Numbered from the stretch's first letter, positions 41,854-51,034 are shown. The stretch is 64,000 bases of DNA from Acidovorax sp. A79 (GCF_041154505.1 NZ_AP028672.1:3636501-3700500), one strand, 5' to 3'. Program-made: numbers and translations. The notes: generated by a model from the letters alone, not told the origin.

Positions 41854-42610
41854 GGGTGATGGTGAGTTTGACGCGGTCGCCCGCGAACCAGGCGCGCGCC
41901 CACTCGATGGGCGTGCCGGCCAGGTCCACGTTCAGGCTCTCGACCAGCAGCACCGGGCGCGCGGCGGGCTGGCGCAGCTCGGCGGCCACGGCGGCATCGG
42001 GCAGCTCGGCGGTGATGCGGCTTTCGCGCCGCGTGTAGTCGGCCACGCCATGCGCGGTGAAGCCGGCGGTGATGGAGCCGGTCTCGCGCACCACGGCCGC
42101 CAGGCCCGCGAAGCGGGGCAGGGGAAAGTAGCGCTCGCTCACGTGCAGCGGCTGGCCCTCGGCCTGGCCGATCACGCGCAATTGCAGCAGCGGGCTGCGC
42201 GTCGGCACCTGCAGGGCCTTGGCCAGCGCGGCCGTGGCGCGCACCGTCTGTTCCTGCAGCACCACCAGGCTGCCGCGCAGGCCGGCCTGCGCCAGGCCCT
42301 GCTGGTGGCGCACGCGCTTGCCCAGCGCCAGGTCCACCGCGAAGTCCTCCACGTAGGTGCCGCTGCCCTGGGTGATGCGCACCAGCCCCTGGCTGCACAG
42401 GCTGGCCAGCGAGCGGCGGATGGTGTGGCGGTTCACCCCGAACTGCTCGGCCAGTGCGTGCTCCGAGGGCAGGCGCTGGCCCGGGGGGTAGATGCCGCTG
42501 CCGATGGCCTCGGCCAGTTCGGCGGCGATGCGGGTCCAGAAGCTGTCGCGTGCCGGGCGTGCGGTAGGGGCGGGGGTGGCAAGAACTTGTGTGCTGGTGG
42601 TGGCTGTCAT
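41843..42610 (-). CDS. phnF: GntR/HutC-family regulator of phosphonate genes
   Basis: 255 residues. The winged helix is residues about 24-87 (GQRLPSEHALAEQFGVN, RHTIRRSLASL, QGLVRITQGSGTYV), followed by a UTRA/HutC effector domain (HVSERYFPLPRFAGL, RESRITAELPDAAVA). PhnF-type repressors bind operators with a GT-N-TA-N-AC core, and two such sites are present in this locus. It leads the leftward run and faces phnG across 75 bp. The first 20 residues are Thr/Ala/Pro-rich. Confidence 0.9.
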   Translation of the reverse strand: MTATTSTQVLATPAPTARPARDSFWTRIAAELAEAIGSGIYPPGQRLPSEHALAEQFGVNRHTIRRSLASLCSQGLVRITQGSGTYVEDFAVDLALGKRVRHQQGLAQAGLRGSLVVLQEQTVRATAALAKALQVPTRSPLLQLRVIGQAEGQPLHVSERYFPLPRFAGLAAVVRETGSITAGFTAHGVADYTRRESRITAELPDAAVAAELRQPAARPVLLVESLNVDLAGTPIEWARAWFAGDRVKLTITHDE

Positions 42611-42654
42611 GAAACCTACATGCGCGCTGTCTAAGCTGGCGCCAGTTGTTCAAT

Positions 42655-42666
42655 TTGTCTATACAA
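42655..42666. promoter_or_regulatory. PhnF operator 1 in the phnF/phnG gap
   Basis: TTGTCTATACAA has inverted TTGT/ACAA arms and matches the HutC-subfamily core GT-N-TA-N-AC exactly. It is 20 bp before the phnG start and 45 bp before the phnF start, so it can repress both runs. TATACA within it could be a -10 element. Confidence 0.7.
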
Positions 42667-42685
42667 CTTAAAGAGTACCACCTCC

Positions 42686-43207
42686 ATGTTTCAAGCCTTT
42701 GACAACCCGGGCCCGGGCCGCCCGCTCTCGCGGGCGCACTGGATGGCGCTGCTGGCCCGCGCGCCCATCGACCTTCTGGAGCCCGCGCTGCACGACCACG
42801 CCGCACTGCCCGCCCGCTGGCTGCGCGCTCCCGAAACCGGTCTGATGATGGTGCAGGGCCGCGCCGGCGGCACCGGCGAGCGTTTCAACCTGGGTGAGGT
42901 CACGGTCACCCGCTGCGCACTGCGCGTGGACGTGGACGGCGCCGATGGCGGCGAGCCCACCGTGGGCGTGGCCTACGTGCTCGGCCGCTCGCACCGCCAG
43001 GTGCAACTGGCGGCCCTGGCCGATGCGCTGCTGCAGGACCCTGTGCGCCAGGCTGCGCTGGATACCAGCCTGCTCGACCCCATCCGCCGCCACCTGGCCC
43101 AGGTGCAGTCCGAGCGCCAGGCCCGCACGGCCAGCACACGGGTGGACTTCTTCACGGTGGCCCGCGAAAGCGGTGGCAATGACGACAGCGACGAGGACCA
43201 GGAATGA
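42686..43207 (+). CDS. phnG: C-P lyase complex subunit PhnG
   Basis: 173 residues (E. coli about 150). PhnG belongs to the PhnGHIJ core that activates phosphonates by attaching them to ribose triphosphate. Typical parts are HWMALLARAP at the N terminus, GLMMVQGRAGGTGERFNLGEVTVTRC (read as GLMMVQGRAGG and FNLGEVTVTRC) and VGVAYVLGRSHRQVQLAALADAL. The C terminus carries an extra acidic tail (NDDSDEDQE). First gene of the rightward run; its end overlaps phnH by 4 bp. Confidence 0.95.
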   Translation: MFQAFDNPGPGRPLSRAHWMALLARAPIDLLEPALHDHAALPARWLRAPETGLMMVQGRAGGTGERFNLGEVTVTRCALRVDVDGADGGEPTVGVAYVLGRSHRQVQLAALADALLQDPVRQAALDTSLLDPIRRHLAQVQSERQARTASTRVDFFTVARESGGNDDSDEDQE

Positions 43208-43845
43208 GCGCCACCCCGACGATCTCCCTGTCCGCACTGGGTGCGGGCTTTTCCAGCGAGGCCCTGGGCAGCCAGGGCGTGTTCCGCGCGGTGCTGCGGG
43301 CCCTGTCGCAGCCGGGTGATCCGGTCGCCATCGTGCACGATGCCGAAGTGCCCGCCACCGGCCACGCCGCGTCGGCCGCCGTGCTGCTGGCTTTGCTCGA
43401 CAGCGAATGCACGCTGTGGCTGTCCCCCCAACTGGCCACCAGCCAGGCCGGCGTGTGGCTGCGTTTTCACACCGGCTGCGTACTGGTCGAGGCGCCCGAG
43501 CAGGCGCGCTTCGCCTGGGTGGCCGCCGGCGATGCCATGCCCGCCCTGGACAGCCTGCAGCGCGGCAGCGATGAATACCCCGACCAGTCCGCCACCTGCG
43601 TGATCGACGTGGCGGTGCTGGCCCCGGCTGTGGAGGGCGCAGGCGCCTGGCGCCTTGCGGGCCCCGGCATCCGCAGTGCGCAGCACCTGCATGTCGCGGG
43701 GCTGCCAGAGGACTTCTGCGCGCAGTGGGCCGACAACCACGGTGCCTTCCCGCGCGGGGTGGACGTGGTGCTGGCCACGGCCACGCACATCGCCGGCCTG
43801 CCGCGCACCACCCGCATCGAATCACCATCCACCGTGGAGGCCTGA
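43204..43845 (+). CDS. phnH: C-P lyase complex subunit PhnH
   Basis: 213 residues. PhnH is a PLP-transferase-like fold without cofactor that dimerises and joins PhnGI. Recognisable: the start with FRAVLRALSQPGDPVAI, LLDSECTLWLSPQL and the late GPGIRSAQHLHVAGLPEDF. Start overlaps phnG as ATGA. The stop is followed 5 bp later by the phnI ATG. Confidence 0.94.
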   Translation: MSATPTISLSALGAGFSSEALGSQGVFRAVLRALSQPGDPVAIVHDAEVPATGHAASAAVLLALLDSECTLWLSPQLATSQAGVWLRFHTGCVLVEAPEQARFAWVAAGDAMPALDSLQRGSDEYPDQSATCVIDVAVLAPAVEGAGAWRLAGPGIRSAQHLHVAGLPEDFCAQWADNHGAFPRGVDVVLATATHIAGLPRTTRIESPSTVEA

Positions 43846-43850
43846 GCCGC

Positions 43851-44969
43851 ATGTACGTTGCCGTCAAGGGCGGGGAAACCGCCATCCTCAACAGCTACCG
43901 CCTGCTGGCCGAGCAGCGCCGGGGCGATACGGCCGAGCCCGAGCTCTCGGTGGCGCAGATCCGCGCGCAGCTCAAGCTGGCCGTGGACCGCGTGATGACC
44001 GAAGGCTCGGTCTACGACCCCGAGCTCGCGGCCCTGGCCATCAAGCAGGCCGCGGGCGACCTGGTCGAAGCCATCTTTTTGCTGCGTGCCTACCGTGCCA
44101 CGCTGCCGCGCCTGGGCACCACGGTGCCGCTGGACACCGCGCGCATGGCGCTCACCCGGCGCATCTCGGCCACCTTCAAGGACCTGCCCGGCGGCCAGGT
44201 GCTGGGCCCCACCTACGACTACACCCAGCGCCTGCTCGACTTCACGCTGCTGGCCCGGGGCGATGCACCGGCTGCCGCAGCGGCCGCCCCCGCACCTTTG
44301 AGCGATGCGCCCGCCACCACACCGCGCGTGGTGGACCTGCTCAACCAGGAAGGGCTGATCGAGACCCGCCCCATCCCTGAAGGCGATCCGGCCCCCGCCG
44401 ACCTGACGCGCGAGCCGCTGCGCTTTCCGGCCAATCGAGCGACACGCCTGCAGAACCTGGCGCGCGGCGACGAGGGCTTTCTGCTGGCCATGGCGTATTC
44501 CACGCAGCGCGGCTACGCGCACTCGCACCCCTTCGTGGGGGAGCTGCGCCTGGGCACGGTGGCTGTGGAGATCGTGCCCGAGGAGCTGGGCTTTGCCATC
44601 TCCATCGGCGACATGGAAATCACCGAGTGCGAGATGGTCAACCAGTTCGCGGGCAGCAAGCACCAGCCGCCGCAGTTCACGCGCGGCTATGGCCTGGCCT
44701 TCGGCCACAGCGAGCGCAAGGCCATGGCCATGAGCCTGGTGGACCGCGCCCTGCGCGCCGACGAGCTGGGCGAGGCGGTGGAGTCGCCCGCGCAGATGCA
44801 GGAGTTCGTGCTCTCGCACAGCGACAGCCTGGAGGCCTCGGGCTTCGTGCAGCACCTGAAGCTGCCGCACTACGTGGACTTCCAGTCCGAGCTGGAGCTG
44901 GTGCGCCGCATGCGCGCCACTGCGGCGGCCAACCCCTCTGACGACACCACCCTGGGAGACGATGCATGA
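43851..44969 (+). CDS. phnI: C-P lyase complex subunit PhnI
   Basis: 372 residues (E. coli about 354). PhnI is the nucleosidase that displaces adenine from ATP and attaches the phosphonate to ribose. The start MYVAVKGGETAILNSYRLL is highly typical, as are RISATFKDLPGGQVLGPTYDYTQRLLDF (read in parts) and the C-terminal RGYGLAFGHSERKAMAM. An Ala/Pro insert around residue 140 (AAAAAPAPLSDAPATTP) adds to the length. End overlaps phnJ by 4 bp. Confidence 0.96.
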   Translation: MYVAVKGGETAILNSYRLLAEQRRGDTAEPELSVAQIRAQLKLAVDRVMTEGSVYDPELAALAIKQAAGDLVEAIFLLRAYRATLPRLGTTVPLDTARMALTRRISATFKDLPGGQVLGPTYDYTQRLLDFTLLARGDAPAAAAAAPAPLSDAPATTPRVVDLLNQEGLIETRPIPEGDPAPADLTREPLRFPANRATRLQNLARGDEGFLLAMAYSTQRGYAHSHPFVGELRLGTVAVEIVPEELGFAISIGDMEITECEMVNQFAGSKHQPPQFTRGYGLAFGHSERKAMAMSLVDRALRADELGEAVESPAQMQEFVLSHSDSLEASGFVQHLKLPHYVDFQSELELVRRMRATAAANPSDDTTLGDDA

Positions 44970-45877
44970 ACGCGCCCCACGAGCCCGCGCTGATGGGCCT
45001 GCCCGCCGATGCCGCGCCCACCGACGGGCACTTCAACTTTGCCTACCTGGACGAGCGCACCAAGCGCATGATCCGCCGGGCCGTCCTCAAGGCCGTGGCC
45101 ATCCCTGGCTACCAGGTGCCCTTCGGCTCGCGCGAGATGCCGCTGCCCTATGGCTGGGGCACGGGCGGCATCCAGGTCACGGCGGCCATCATCGGGCCGG
45201 ACGACTGCCTCAAGGTGATCGACCAGGGTTCGGACGACACCGTCAACGCGGTCAACATCCGCCGCTTCTTCGAGCGCACCACGGGCGTGGCCACCACCAC
45301 GCGCACCACCGAGGCCACGCTGATCCAGACGCGCCACCGCATCCCCGAGACGCCGCTGGCCGAGGGCCAGGTGCTCGTCTACCAGGTGCCCGTGCCCGAG
45401 CCCATGCAGCGCCTGGAACCGCGCGAGACCGAGACGCGCACCCTGCACGGCCTGGCCGAGTACGGGCTCATGCACGTCAAGCTCTACGAGGACATCGCGC
45501 GCTACGGCCACATCGCCACCACCTACGACTACCCGGTGCTGGTCAACGGCCGCTACGTGATGGCGCCGTCGCCCATCCCCAAGTTCGACAACCCCAAGAT
45601 GCACATGAACCCGGCGCTGCAGCTCTTCGGCGCGGGCCGCGAAAAGCGCATCTACGCCGTGCCGCCCTACACGCCGGTGGAGAGCCTGGGCTTCGAGGAC
45701 CACCCCTTCGAGGTGCAGCGCTGGGACTGCGCCTGCGCCCTGTGCGGCGCCACCGACAGCTTCCTCGACGAGGTCATCACCGACGACCAGGGCACGCGCA
45801 TGCACGTCTGTTCCGACTCGGACTACTGCCAGGAGCGCCAGGCCGCAGCGACCGCGTCCGAAGGAGAGACCGTATGA
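44966..45877 (+). CDS. phnJ: C-P lyase catalytic subunit PhnJ (radical SAM)
   Basis: 303 residues. PhnJ breaks the carbon-phosphorus bond with S-adenosylmethionine and a [4Fe-4S] cluster. Its non-canonical cysteine motif C-x2-C-x21-C-x5-C is intact near the C terminus (CALCGATDSFLDEV, then VCSDSDYC). The N-terminal half has RMIRRAVLKAVAIPGYQVPF and PYGWGTGGIQVT, the Gly region that carries the protein radical. All residues needed for activity appear present. Stop overlaps the next ATG. Confidence 0.97.
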   Translation: MNAPHEPALMGLPADAAPTDGHFNFAYLDERTKRMIRRAVLKAVAIPGYQVPFGSREMPLPYGWGTGGIQVTAAIIGPDDCLKVIDQGSDDTVNAVNIRRFFERTTGVATTTRTTEATLIQTRHRIPETPLAEGQVLVYQVPVPEPMQRLEPRETETRTLHGLAEYGLMHVKLYEDIARYGHIATTYDYPVLVNGRYVMAPSPIPKFDNPKMHMNPALQLFGAGREKRIYAVPPYTPVESLGFEDHPFEVQRWDCACALCGATDSFLDEVITDDQGTRMHVCSDSDYCQERQAAATASEGETV

Positions 45878-46332
45878 GCACCGTGACCCTGCGCGAGGCC
45901 ACCGAGGCCGATCTGGATGAGGTGCTGGCCCTGTACCAGGGCATCGAGGACAGCCCCGAGCGGGTGCTCAGCCTCGCCGATGCGAAGGCCATGCTTGCGC
46001 AGTTCCGCGCCTATCCGAGCTACCGCCTCTGGGTGGCCTGCGAGAGCGCCGAGCAAGGTGCCGATGTGGTCGGCACCTACGCCCTGCTGGTCATGCACAA
46101 CCTGGCCCACCGGGGCGCTCCCTCGGCCGTGGTCGAGGACGTGGTGGTCGCGGCCGACCGCAAGGGCCAGGGCATCGGCCGCCAGATGATGGCCCACGCC
46201 GTGCAGCAGGCGCGCGAGGCCGGTTGCTACAAGCTGGCCCTGTCGTCCCACCGCAAGCGCAGCGATGCGCATGCCTTCTACGAATCCCTGGGCTTTGCAC
46301 AGCATGGCCTGAGCTTCTCCATCGAACCTTGA
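45874..46332 (+). CDS. GNAT acetyltransferase, PhnO-like
   Basis: 152 residues. The acetyl-CoA loop is RKGQGIGRQMMAHAVQQA, and the C-terminal CYKLALSSHRKRSDAHAFYESLGF resembles the same region of E. coli PhnO, which acetylates aminoalkylphosphonates and protects the cell from toxic intermediates. It overlaps phnJ by 4 bp and lies 5 bp before phnK. Its place between phnJ and phnK differs from E. coli, where phnO follows phnN. The phnO assignment is probable, not certain. Confidence 0.82.
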   Translation: MSTVTLREATEADLDEVLALYQGIEDSPERVLSLADAKAMLAQFRAYPSYRLWVACESAEQGADVVGTYALLVMHNLAHRGAPSAVVEDVVVAADRKGQGIGRQMMAHAVQQAREAGCYKLALSSHRKRSDAHAFYESLGFAQHGLSFSIEP

Positions 46333-46337
46333 TCGCC

Positions 46338-47129
46338 ATGGACGCCACCCTTTCATCCCCCACCCCCCTGCTCAGCGTGCGCGGTATCGGCAAGCGCTAT
46401 GGCCAGCGCGTCGCGCTGCAGGATGCCTCGTTCGACCTGTGGCCCGGCGAGGTGCTGGCCGTGGTCGGCGAGTCCGGCTCGGGCAAGTCCACCCTGCTCA
46501 ACGCCGTGGCCGCGCGCAGCCGGCCCGATGCGGGCAGTGTGCAGTTCCAGGGCCGCGATGGCAGCCTGCAGGACGTGCTCGGCATGAGCGAGGCGCAGCA
46601 GCGCCTGCTGGCGCGCACCGACTGGGGCTTCGTGCACCAGAACGCGGCCGACGGCCTGCGCATGGACGTGTCGGCCGGTGCCAACGTGGGCGAGCGCCTC
46701 ATGGGCCTGGGCGAGCGCCACTACGGCCGCCTGCGCGCCACCGCCACCGAATGGCTGCAGCGCGTGGAGATCGATGCCAGCCGCATCGACGACGCGCCGC
46801 GCGCCTTCTCGGGCGGCATGCGCCAGCGCCTGCAGATCGCCCGCAACCTGGTCACCCAGCCGCGCCTGGTGTTCATGGACGAACCCACCTCGGGCCTGGA
46901 CGTGTCGGTGCAGGCGCGCCTGCTGGACCTGCTGCGCCAGCTCACGCGGCAGATGCAGCTGGCCGCCATCGTGGTCACGCATGACCTGGCCGTGGCCCGC
47001 CTGCTGGCGCACCGCATGGTGGTGATGCAGCGCGGCCGCGTGGTCGAGTCGGGCCTGACCGACCAGGTGCTCGACGACCCGCAGCACCCCTACACCCAGC
47101 TCCTCGTTTCCTCGGTACTGCAACCATGA
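46338..47129 (+). CDS. phnK: C-P lyase system ATP-binding protein PhnK
   Basis: 263 residues. An ABC-type ATPase that docks on the PhnGHIJ core rather than on a membrane permease. Walker A is GESGSGKST, the signature is FSGGMRQRLQIARNL, and Walker B is LVFMDEPTSGLD. The segment WGFVHQNAADGLRMDVSAGANVGERLM is a PhnK hallmark (part: FVHQNAADGLR). Stop overlaps the phnL start. Confidence 0.95.
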   Translation: MDATLSSPTPLLSVRGIGKRYGQRVALQDASFDLWPGEVLAVVGESGSGKSTLLNAVAARSRPDAGSVQFQGRDGSLQDVLGMSEAQQRLLARTDWGFVHQNAADGLRMDVSAGANVGERLMGLGERHYGRLRATATEWLQRVEIDASRIDDAPRAFSGGMRQRLQIARNLVTQPRLVFMDEPTSGLDVSVQARLLDLLRQLTRQMQLAAIVVTHDLAVARLLAHRMVVMQRGRVVESGLTDQVLDDPQHPYTQLLVSSVLQP

Positions 47130-47857
47130 TGATGAACACCCACCCACCCATCCTGGAGCTCAAGGGCGTGGCCAAGCGCTTCACCCTGCACCACCAGAAC
47201 GGCATCGAGCTGCCCGTGCTCGGCAACGTGGACCTCACCGTTGGCGCGGGCGAATGCGTGGTGCTCGACGGCCCCTCGGGCATGGGCAAGAGCACGCTGC
47301 TGAAAATGATCTACGCCAACTACCGCGCCAACGCAGGCAGCATCACCGTGCAGCCCGCCAGCGGCCCGGCGGTGGACGTGACCCAGGCCAGCCCGCGCGC
47401 GCTGGTGCAACTGCGCCGCGACACCGTGGGCTACGTGAGCCAGTTCCTGCGCGTGATCCCTCGCGTGAGCGCGCTCGACGTGGTGGCCGAACCCCTGGCC
47501 GAAGACGCGGGCGACGACGTCCGCGCACTGGAAGCCGCGCGCGAGACTGCTCGCCAGTGGCTCACCCGCCTGAATATTCCCGAGCGCCTGTGGCACCTGC
47601 CGCCCGCCACCTTCTCGGGCGGCGAGCAGCAGCGCATCAACATCGCGCGCAACATGATCAAGCCCAAGCCCCTCTTGCTGCTCGACGAGCCCACGGCATC
47701 GCTCGACGCCGCCAACACCGACACGGTGATCGCCCTGATCGGCGAGGCGGTGGCGCGCGGCGCCGCCCTGGTCGGCATCTTCCACGACGCGCACGTGGGC
47801 GCCGCCGTCGCCACGCGCCGCGTGAACGTGGCTGACTTCCGCGGGGTGGCCGCATGA
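47126..47857 (+). CDS. phnL: C-P lyase system ATP-binding protein PhnL
   Basis: 243 residues. Second ABC-type ATPase of the complex. Walker A is GPSGMGKST, the signature is FSGGEQQRINIARNM, and Walker B is LLLLDEPTASLD. VGYVSQFLRVIPRVSALDVV is characteristic of PhnL. Overlaps phnK and phnM by 4 bp at each end. It has two extra Met codons at the start, so initiation could be 3 or 6 bp later. Confidence 0.95.
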   Translation: MMMNTHPPILELKGVAKRFTLHHQNGIELPVLGNVDLTVGAGECVVLDGPSGMGKSTLLKMIYANYRANAGSITVQPASGPAVDVTQASPRALVQLRRDTVGYVSQFLRVIPRVSALDVVAEPLAEDAGDDVRALEAARETARQWLTRLNIPERLWHLPPATFSGGEQQRINIARNMIKPKPLLLLDEPTASLDAANTDTVIALIGEAVARGAALVGIFHDAHVGAAVATRRVNVADFRGVAA

Positions 47858-49011
47858 GCGCTGCTGCGGTCTTTCACAACGCCCGCATGGTGCTGCCCGG
47901 CGAGGTGGTGCAGGGCTCGCTCTCGGTGCAGGGCGGGCGCATAGCCGCCCTGGCCTCGGGCGGCACCGCCGCGCTGCAGGGCATCGACCTCGGGGGCGAC
48001 TACCTGCTGCCCGGTCTGGTGGAGGTGCACACCGACAACTTCGAGCGCCACCTGATGCCGCGCCCGAAGGTGCAGTGGGCCGAGATGCCGGCGCTGCTGG
48101 CGCACGATGCCGAGATCGCCGCCGCCGGCATCACCACCGTGCTCGACGCCCTGGGCGTGGGCGAGGCCGACGTGGACAGCCTGCGCGGCAGCGCCTGGAA
48201 CCGCGTGCTCGACACCATCGACACCTGCACCGAGCGCAACCTGCTGCGCGCCGACCACCACCTGCACGTGCGCTGCGAGCTGCCCGCGCCCAACACCATC
48301 GACCTGTTCGGCCCCTTCCAGGGCCATCCGCGCCTGTCGCTGATCTCGCTGATGGACCACACCCCGGGCCAGCGCCAGTGGGAGAACATCGAGCAGGCGC
48401 GCACCTACTACACCGGCAAGAAGGGCTGGAGCAGCGAGAAGTTCGAGCGCCAGGTGCAGCATGCGGCCACCCTGCAGGCGCAGTACGCCGAGCCGCACCG
48501 TGCCTACTTCGTGGACTACTGCCGCACCCACGGCATCGCCCTGGCCAGCCACGACGACACCACGGTGGCGCACGTCGAGCAGGCCCATGCCGAAGGCGCG
48601 GGCATGTCCGAGTTCCCGACCACGCTGGCGGCGGCAAGGGCAGCGCGCGAGCGCGGCCTGCTCACCGTGATGGGCGGGCCCAACGTGGTGCGCGGCGGCT
48701 CGCATTCGGGCAACGTGGCGGCGGCCGACCTGGCACGCCAGGGCCTGCTGGACATCCTCTCGTCGGACTACGTGCCGGGCAGCCTGCTGAGCGCGGTGAT
48801 GCGCCTCGTCCATGACGGCATCCTCACGCTGCCCGAGGCCGTGGCCACCGTCACGCGCAACCCGGCACGCGCGTCGGGCATGCAGGACCGGGGCGAGCTG
48901 GCTGCGGGCCTGCGCGCCGACCTGGTCCAGGTGCACATGGCCGAGCTGCCCGATGGCTCACAGCAGGCCGTGGTGCGCGGTGTCTGGCGCGAAGGGCAGC
49001 GCGTGCTCTGA
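47854..49011 (+). CDS. phnM: Alpha-D-ribose 1-methylphosphonate 5-triphosphate diphosphatase
   Basis: 385 residues. PhnM removes pyrophosphate from the ribose-bound phosphonate before C-P cleavage. The amidohydrolase barrel shows LLPGLVEVHTDNFERHL (metal His), the ISLMDHTPGQRQW loop, IALASHDDTTVAHV and the late ILSSDYVPGSLL with the metal Asp. It ends the phnG-M block; 92 bp with regulatory sites separate it from phnC. Confidence 0.95.
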   Translation: MSAAAVFHNARMVLPGEVVQGSLSVQGGRIAALASGGTAALQGIDLGGDYLLPGLVEVHTDNFERHLMPRPKVQWAEMPALLAHDAEIAAAGITTVLDALGVGEADVDSLRGSAWNRVLDTIDTCTERNLLRADHHLHVRCELPAPNTIDLFGPFQGHPRLSLISLMDHTPGQRQWENIEQARTYYTGKKGWSSEKFERQVQHAATLQAQYAEPHRAYFVDYCRTHGIALASHDDTTVAHVEQAHAEGAGMSEFPTTLAAARAARERGLLTVMGGPNVVRGGSHSGNVAAADLARQGLLDILSSDYVPGSLLSAVMRLVHDGILTLPEAVATVTRNPARASGMQDRGELAAGLRADLVQVHMAELPDGSQQAVVRGVWREGQRVL

Positions 49012-49040
49012 ACGTAGCCTGACATGCAAATTTCCCGCAA

Positions 49041-49058
49041 CTGTCAAGGCACTGTCAC
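49041..49058 (+). promoter_or_regulatory. Pho box upstream of phnC
   Basis: Two heptamers CTGTCAA (49041-49047) and CTGTCAC (49052-49058) are spaced exactly 11 bp start to start, the standard PhoB layout. The second is a perfect match to the consensus half-site and the first differs in the last base. Confidence 0.72.
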
Positions 49059-49078
49059 AGCCGCCTTCCACACTGCAT

Positions 49079-49090
49079 TTGTATAGACGA
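49079..49090. promoter_or_regulatory. PhnF operator 2 upstream of phnC
   Basis: TTGTATAGACGA is the reverse complement of operator 1 with one change and keeps the GT-N-TA-N-AC core. It ends 13 bp before the phnC ATG. TATAGA within it could serve as a -10 element. Confidence 0.65.
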
Positions 49091-49103
49091 CTTGGAATCC
49101 GCC

Positions 49104-49967
49104 ATGCCCATCGCCCTGCGCATCGAACAACTGAACAAGCATTTCGCCAACGGCAAGCACGCGCTGCGCGACATCGACCTCACGGTGCATGCCGGCGAGA
49201 TGGTGGCGCTCATCGGCGCCTCGGGCTCGGGCAAGTCCACGCTGCTGCGCCATGTGGCCGGCCTGGTGGTGGCCGATGGCGACAGCCACTCGCTGATTGA
49301 AGTGGATGGCCGCTGCGTGCAGCAGGGCGGTCGCATCCACCGCGACATCCGCAAGGTGCGTTCGCAGGTGGGCTTCGTGTTCCAGCAGTTCAACCTGGTG
49401 GACCGCCTGCCGGTGATGATGAACGTGCTGGTGGGCCTGCTGCACCGCACGCCCCAATGGCGCGGCTGGCTGCGCGTGTTCCGCCCGCATGAGCGTGCCC
49501 TGGCGCTCGAGGCCCTGGCCCGCGTGGGGATCGCTGACTGCCATGCGCAGCGTGCGTCCACTCTCTCGGGTGGGCAGCAGCAGCGCGCGGCCATTGCGCG
49601 CACCCTGGTGCAGGGCGCGAGGGTGGTGCTGGCCGACGAGCCCATCGCTTCGCTGGACCCCGAATCCTCGCGCAAGGTCATGGACATCCTGGCGCGCATC
49701 AACCGCGAGGACGGCAGCACCGTCATCGTCTCGCTGCACCAGGTGGACGTGGCCATCAAGTACTGCTCGCGCGTGGTCGCGCTGCACCAGGGCCGTGTGG
49801 TCTACGACGGCCCATCGGCCGCCCTCACACCCGCCCTGCTGCGCGAGCTGTATGGCGTGCAGGCCGACGAGATCCTGGGCGCCACCTTGCCCCTGGCCGT
49901 GGTGCCCGCACCGGCGCAGGCGCCGACCCCCGGCTGGGCCGCACAGCCGCTGGCGCAGGCTGCCTGA
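49104..49967 (+). CDS. phnC: Phosphonate ABC transporter ATP-binding protein
   Basis: 287 residues. Walker A is GASGSGKST, the signature [13 protein letters not shown], and Walker [30 protein letters not shown] is typical of PhnC. It powers phosphonate uptake with PhnD and PhnE. Start at ATG 49104; an in-frame TTG 12 bp upstream is less likely. It has its own regulatory region. The C terminus has a Pro/Ala-rich tail. Confidence 0.94.
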   Translation: MPIALRIEQLNKHFANGKHALRDIDLTVHAGEMVALIGASGSGKSTLLRHVAGLVVADGDSHSLIEVDGRCVQQGGRIHRDIRKVRSQVGFVFQQFNLVDRLPVMMNVLVGLLHRTPQWRGWLRVFRPHERALALEALARVGIADCHAQRASTLSGGQQQRAAIARTLVQGARVVLADEPIASLDPESSRKVMDILARINREDGSTVIVSLHQVDVAIKYCSRVVALHQGRVVYDGPSAALTPALLRELYGVQADEILGATLPLAVVPAPAQAPTPGWAAQPLAQAA

Positions 49968-50046
49968 GGCCTGCCCGCCGTCCCCTGTCTCTTCGCCCTT
50001 CGTTTTTTCCTTTCTCCCCTCCCGCTTTCACCTTCCGGAGCCTTCC

Positions 50047-50997
50047 ATGATCAAGAAATTCTGCGCAACCCTGGCCCTTGGCCTGGGCCTGGCCACGGGC
50101 GTCCTCGCCCAGGACGCCATCAACTTCGGCATGATCTCGACCGAAGCCTCGCAAAACCTCAAGGCCGACTGGCAGCCCCTGCTGGACGACATGGCCAAGC
50201 AGACGGGCCTGAAGATCAACGCCTTCTTCGCGTCGGACTATGCGGGCCTCATCGAAGCCATGCGTTTCAACAAGATGCAGGTGGCATGGCTGGGCAACAA
50301 GTCGGCCATGGAGGCGGTGGACCGCGCCAATGGTGAAGTGTTCGCGCAGATGGTCAACGCCGATGGCACCCAGGGCTACTACTCGCACCTGATCGTGCAC
50401 AAGGACAGCCCCCTGGCTTCGCTGGACGACGTGCTCAAGAACGGCAAGTCGCTGAGCTTCGGCAACGGCGACCCCAACTCCACCTCGGGTTTCCTGGTGC
50501 CCGGCTACTACGCCTTCGCGCAGAACAAGGTCGACGCCAAGACGCACTTCAAGATCGCGCGCAGCGCCAACCATGAGACCAACGCCCTGGCCGTGGCCAA
50601 CAAGCAGGTCGACGTGGCCACCAACAACAGCGAAAACCTTGAGAAGCTCAAGGAGCGCCAGCCCGAGAAGTTCAAGGACATCAAGGTCATCTGGACATCG
50701 CCCCTGATCCCGCTCGATCCCATGGTGATCCGCAAGGACCTGCCCGAGCCGCTCAAGGCCAAGATCAAGGACTTCTTCTACAACTACGCCAAGACCGATG
50801 CGCGCGAGAAGGAGATCGTCATGAAGATCTCCAAGCTCTCGGGCTTCAAGCCATCCACCAATGCGCAGCTCACGCCCATTCGCCAGCTCGACCTGTTCGG
50901 CAAGCGCAACAAGATCGAGGCCGACGCCACGCTGGCCGACGCCGACAAGAAGACCCGCCTGGCCGAGATCGACCAGCAGCTGGCGTCCCTGAAGTAA
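50047..50997 (+). CDS. phnD: Phosphonate-binding periplasmic protein
   Basis: 316 residues. Signal peptide [21 protein letters not shown], mature start near [12 protein letters not shown]. The type II binding fold shows [28 protein letters not shown], and the phosphonate-contact loop [19 protein letters not shown] that matches PhnD proteins. It delivers phosphonates to PhnE. GGAG lies 6 bases before the ATG. The composition is lysine-rich compared with neighbours, normal for a periplasmic protein. Confidence 0.95.
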   Translation: MIKKFCATLALGLGLATGVLAQDAINFGMISTEASQNLKADWQPLLDDMAKQTGLKINAFFASDYAGLIEAMRFNKMQVAWLGNKSAMEAVDRANGEVFAQMVNADGTQGYYSHLIVHKDSPLASLDDVLKNGKSLSFGNGDPNSTSGFLVPGYYAFAQNKVDAKTHFKIARSANHETNALAVANKQVDVATNNSENLEKLKERQPEKFKDIKVIWTSPLIPLDPMVIRKDLPEPLKAKIKDFFYNYAKTDAREKEIVMKISKLSGFKPSTNAQLTPIRQLDLFGKRNKIEADATLADADKKTRLAEIDQQLASLK

Positions 50998-51034
50998 ACA
51001 CGCAAGCACGCAACGCATCCGGCCAGCCCCCACC

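Noticed and set aside
42604..42621. A Pho-box-like CTGTCAT...CCTACAT in the phnF start region
   Set aside because: The first half is good but overlaps the phnF start codon, and the second half matches only 4 of 7 positions. The site at 49041 is far better.
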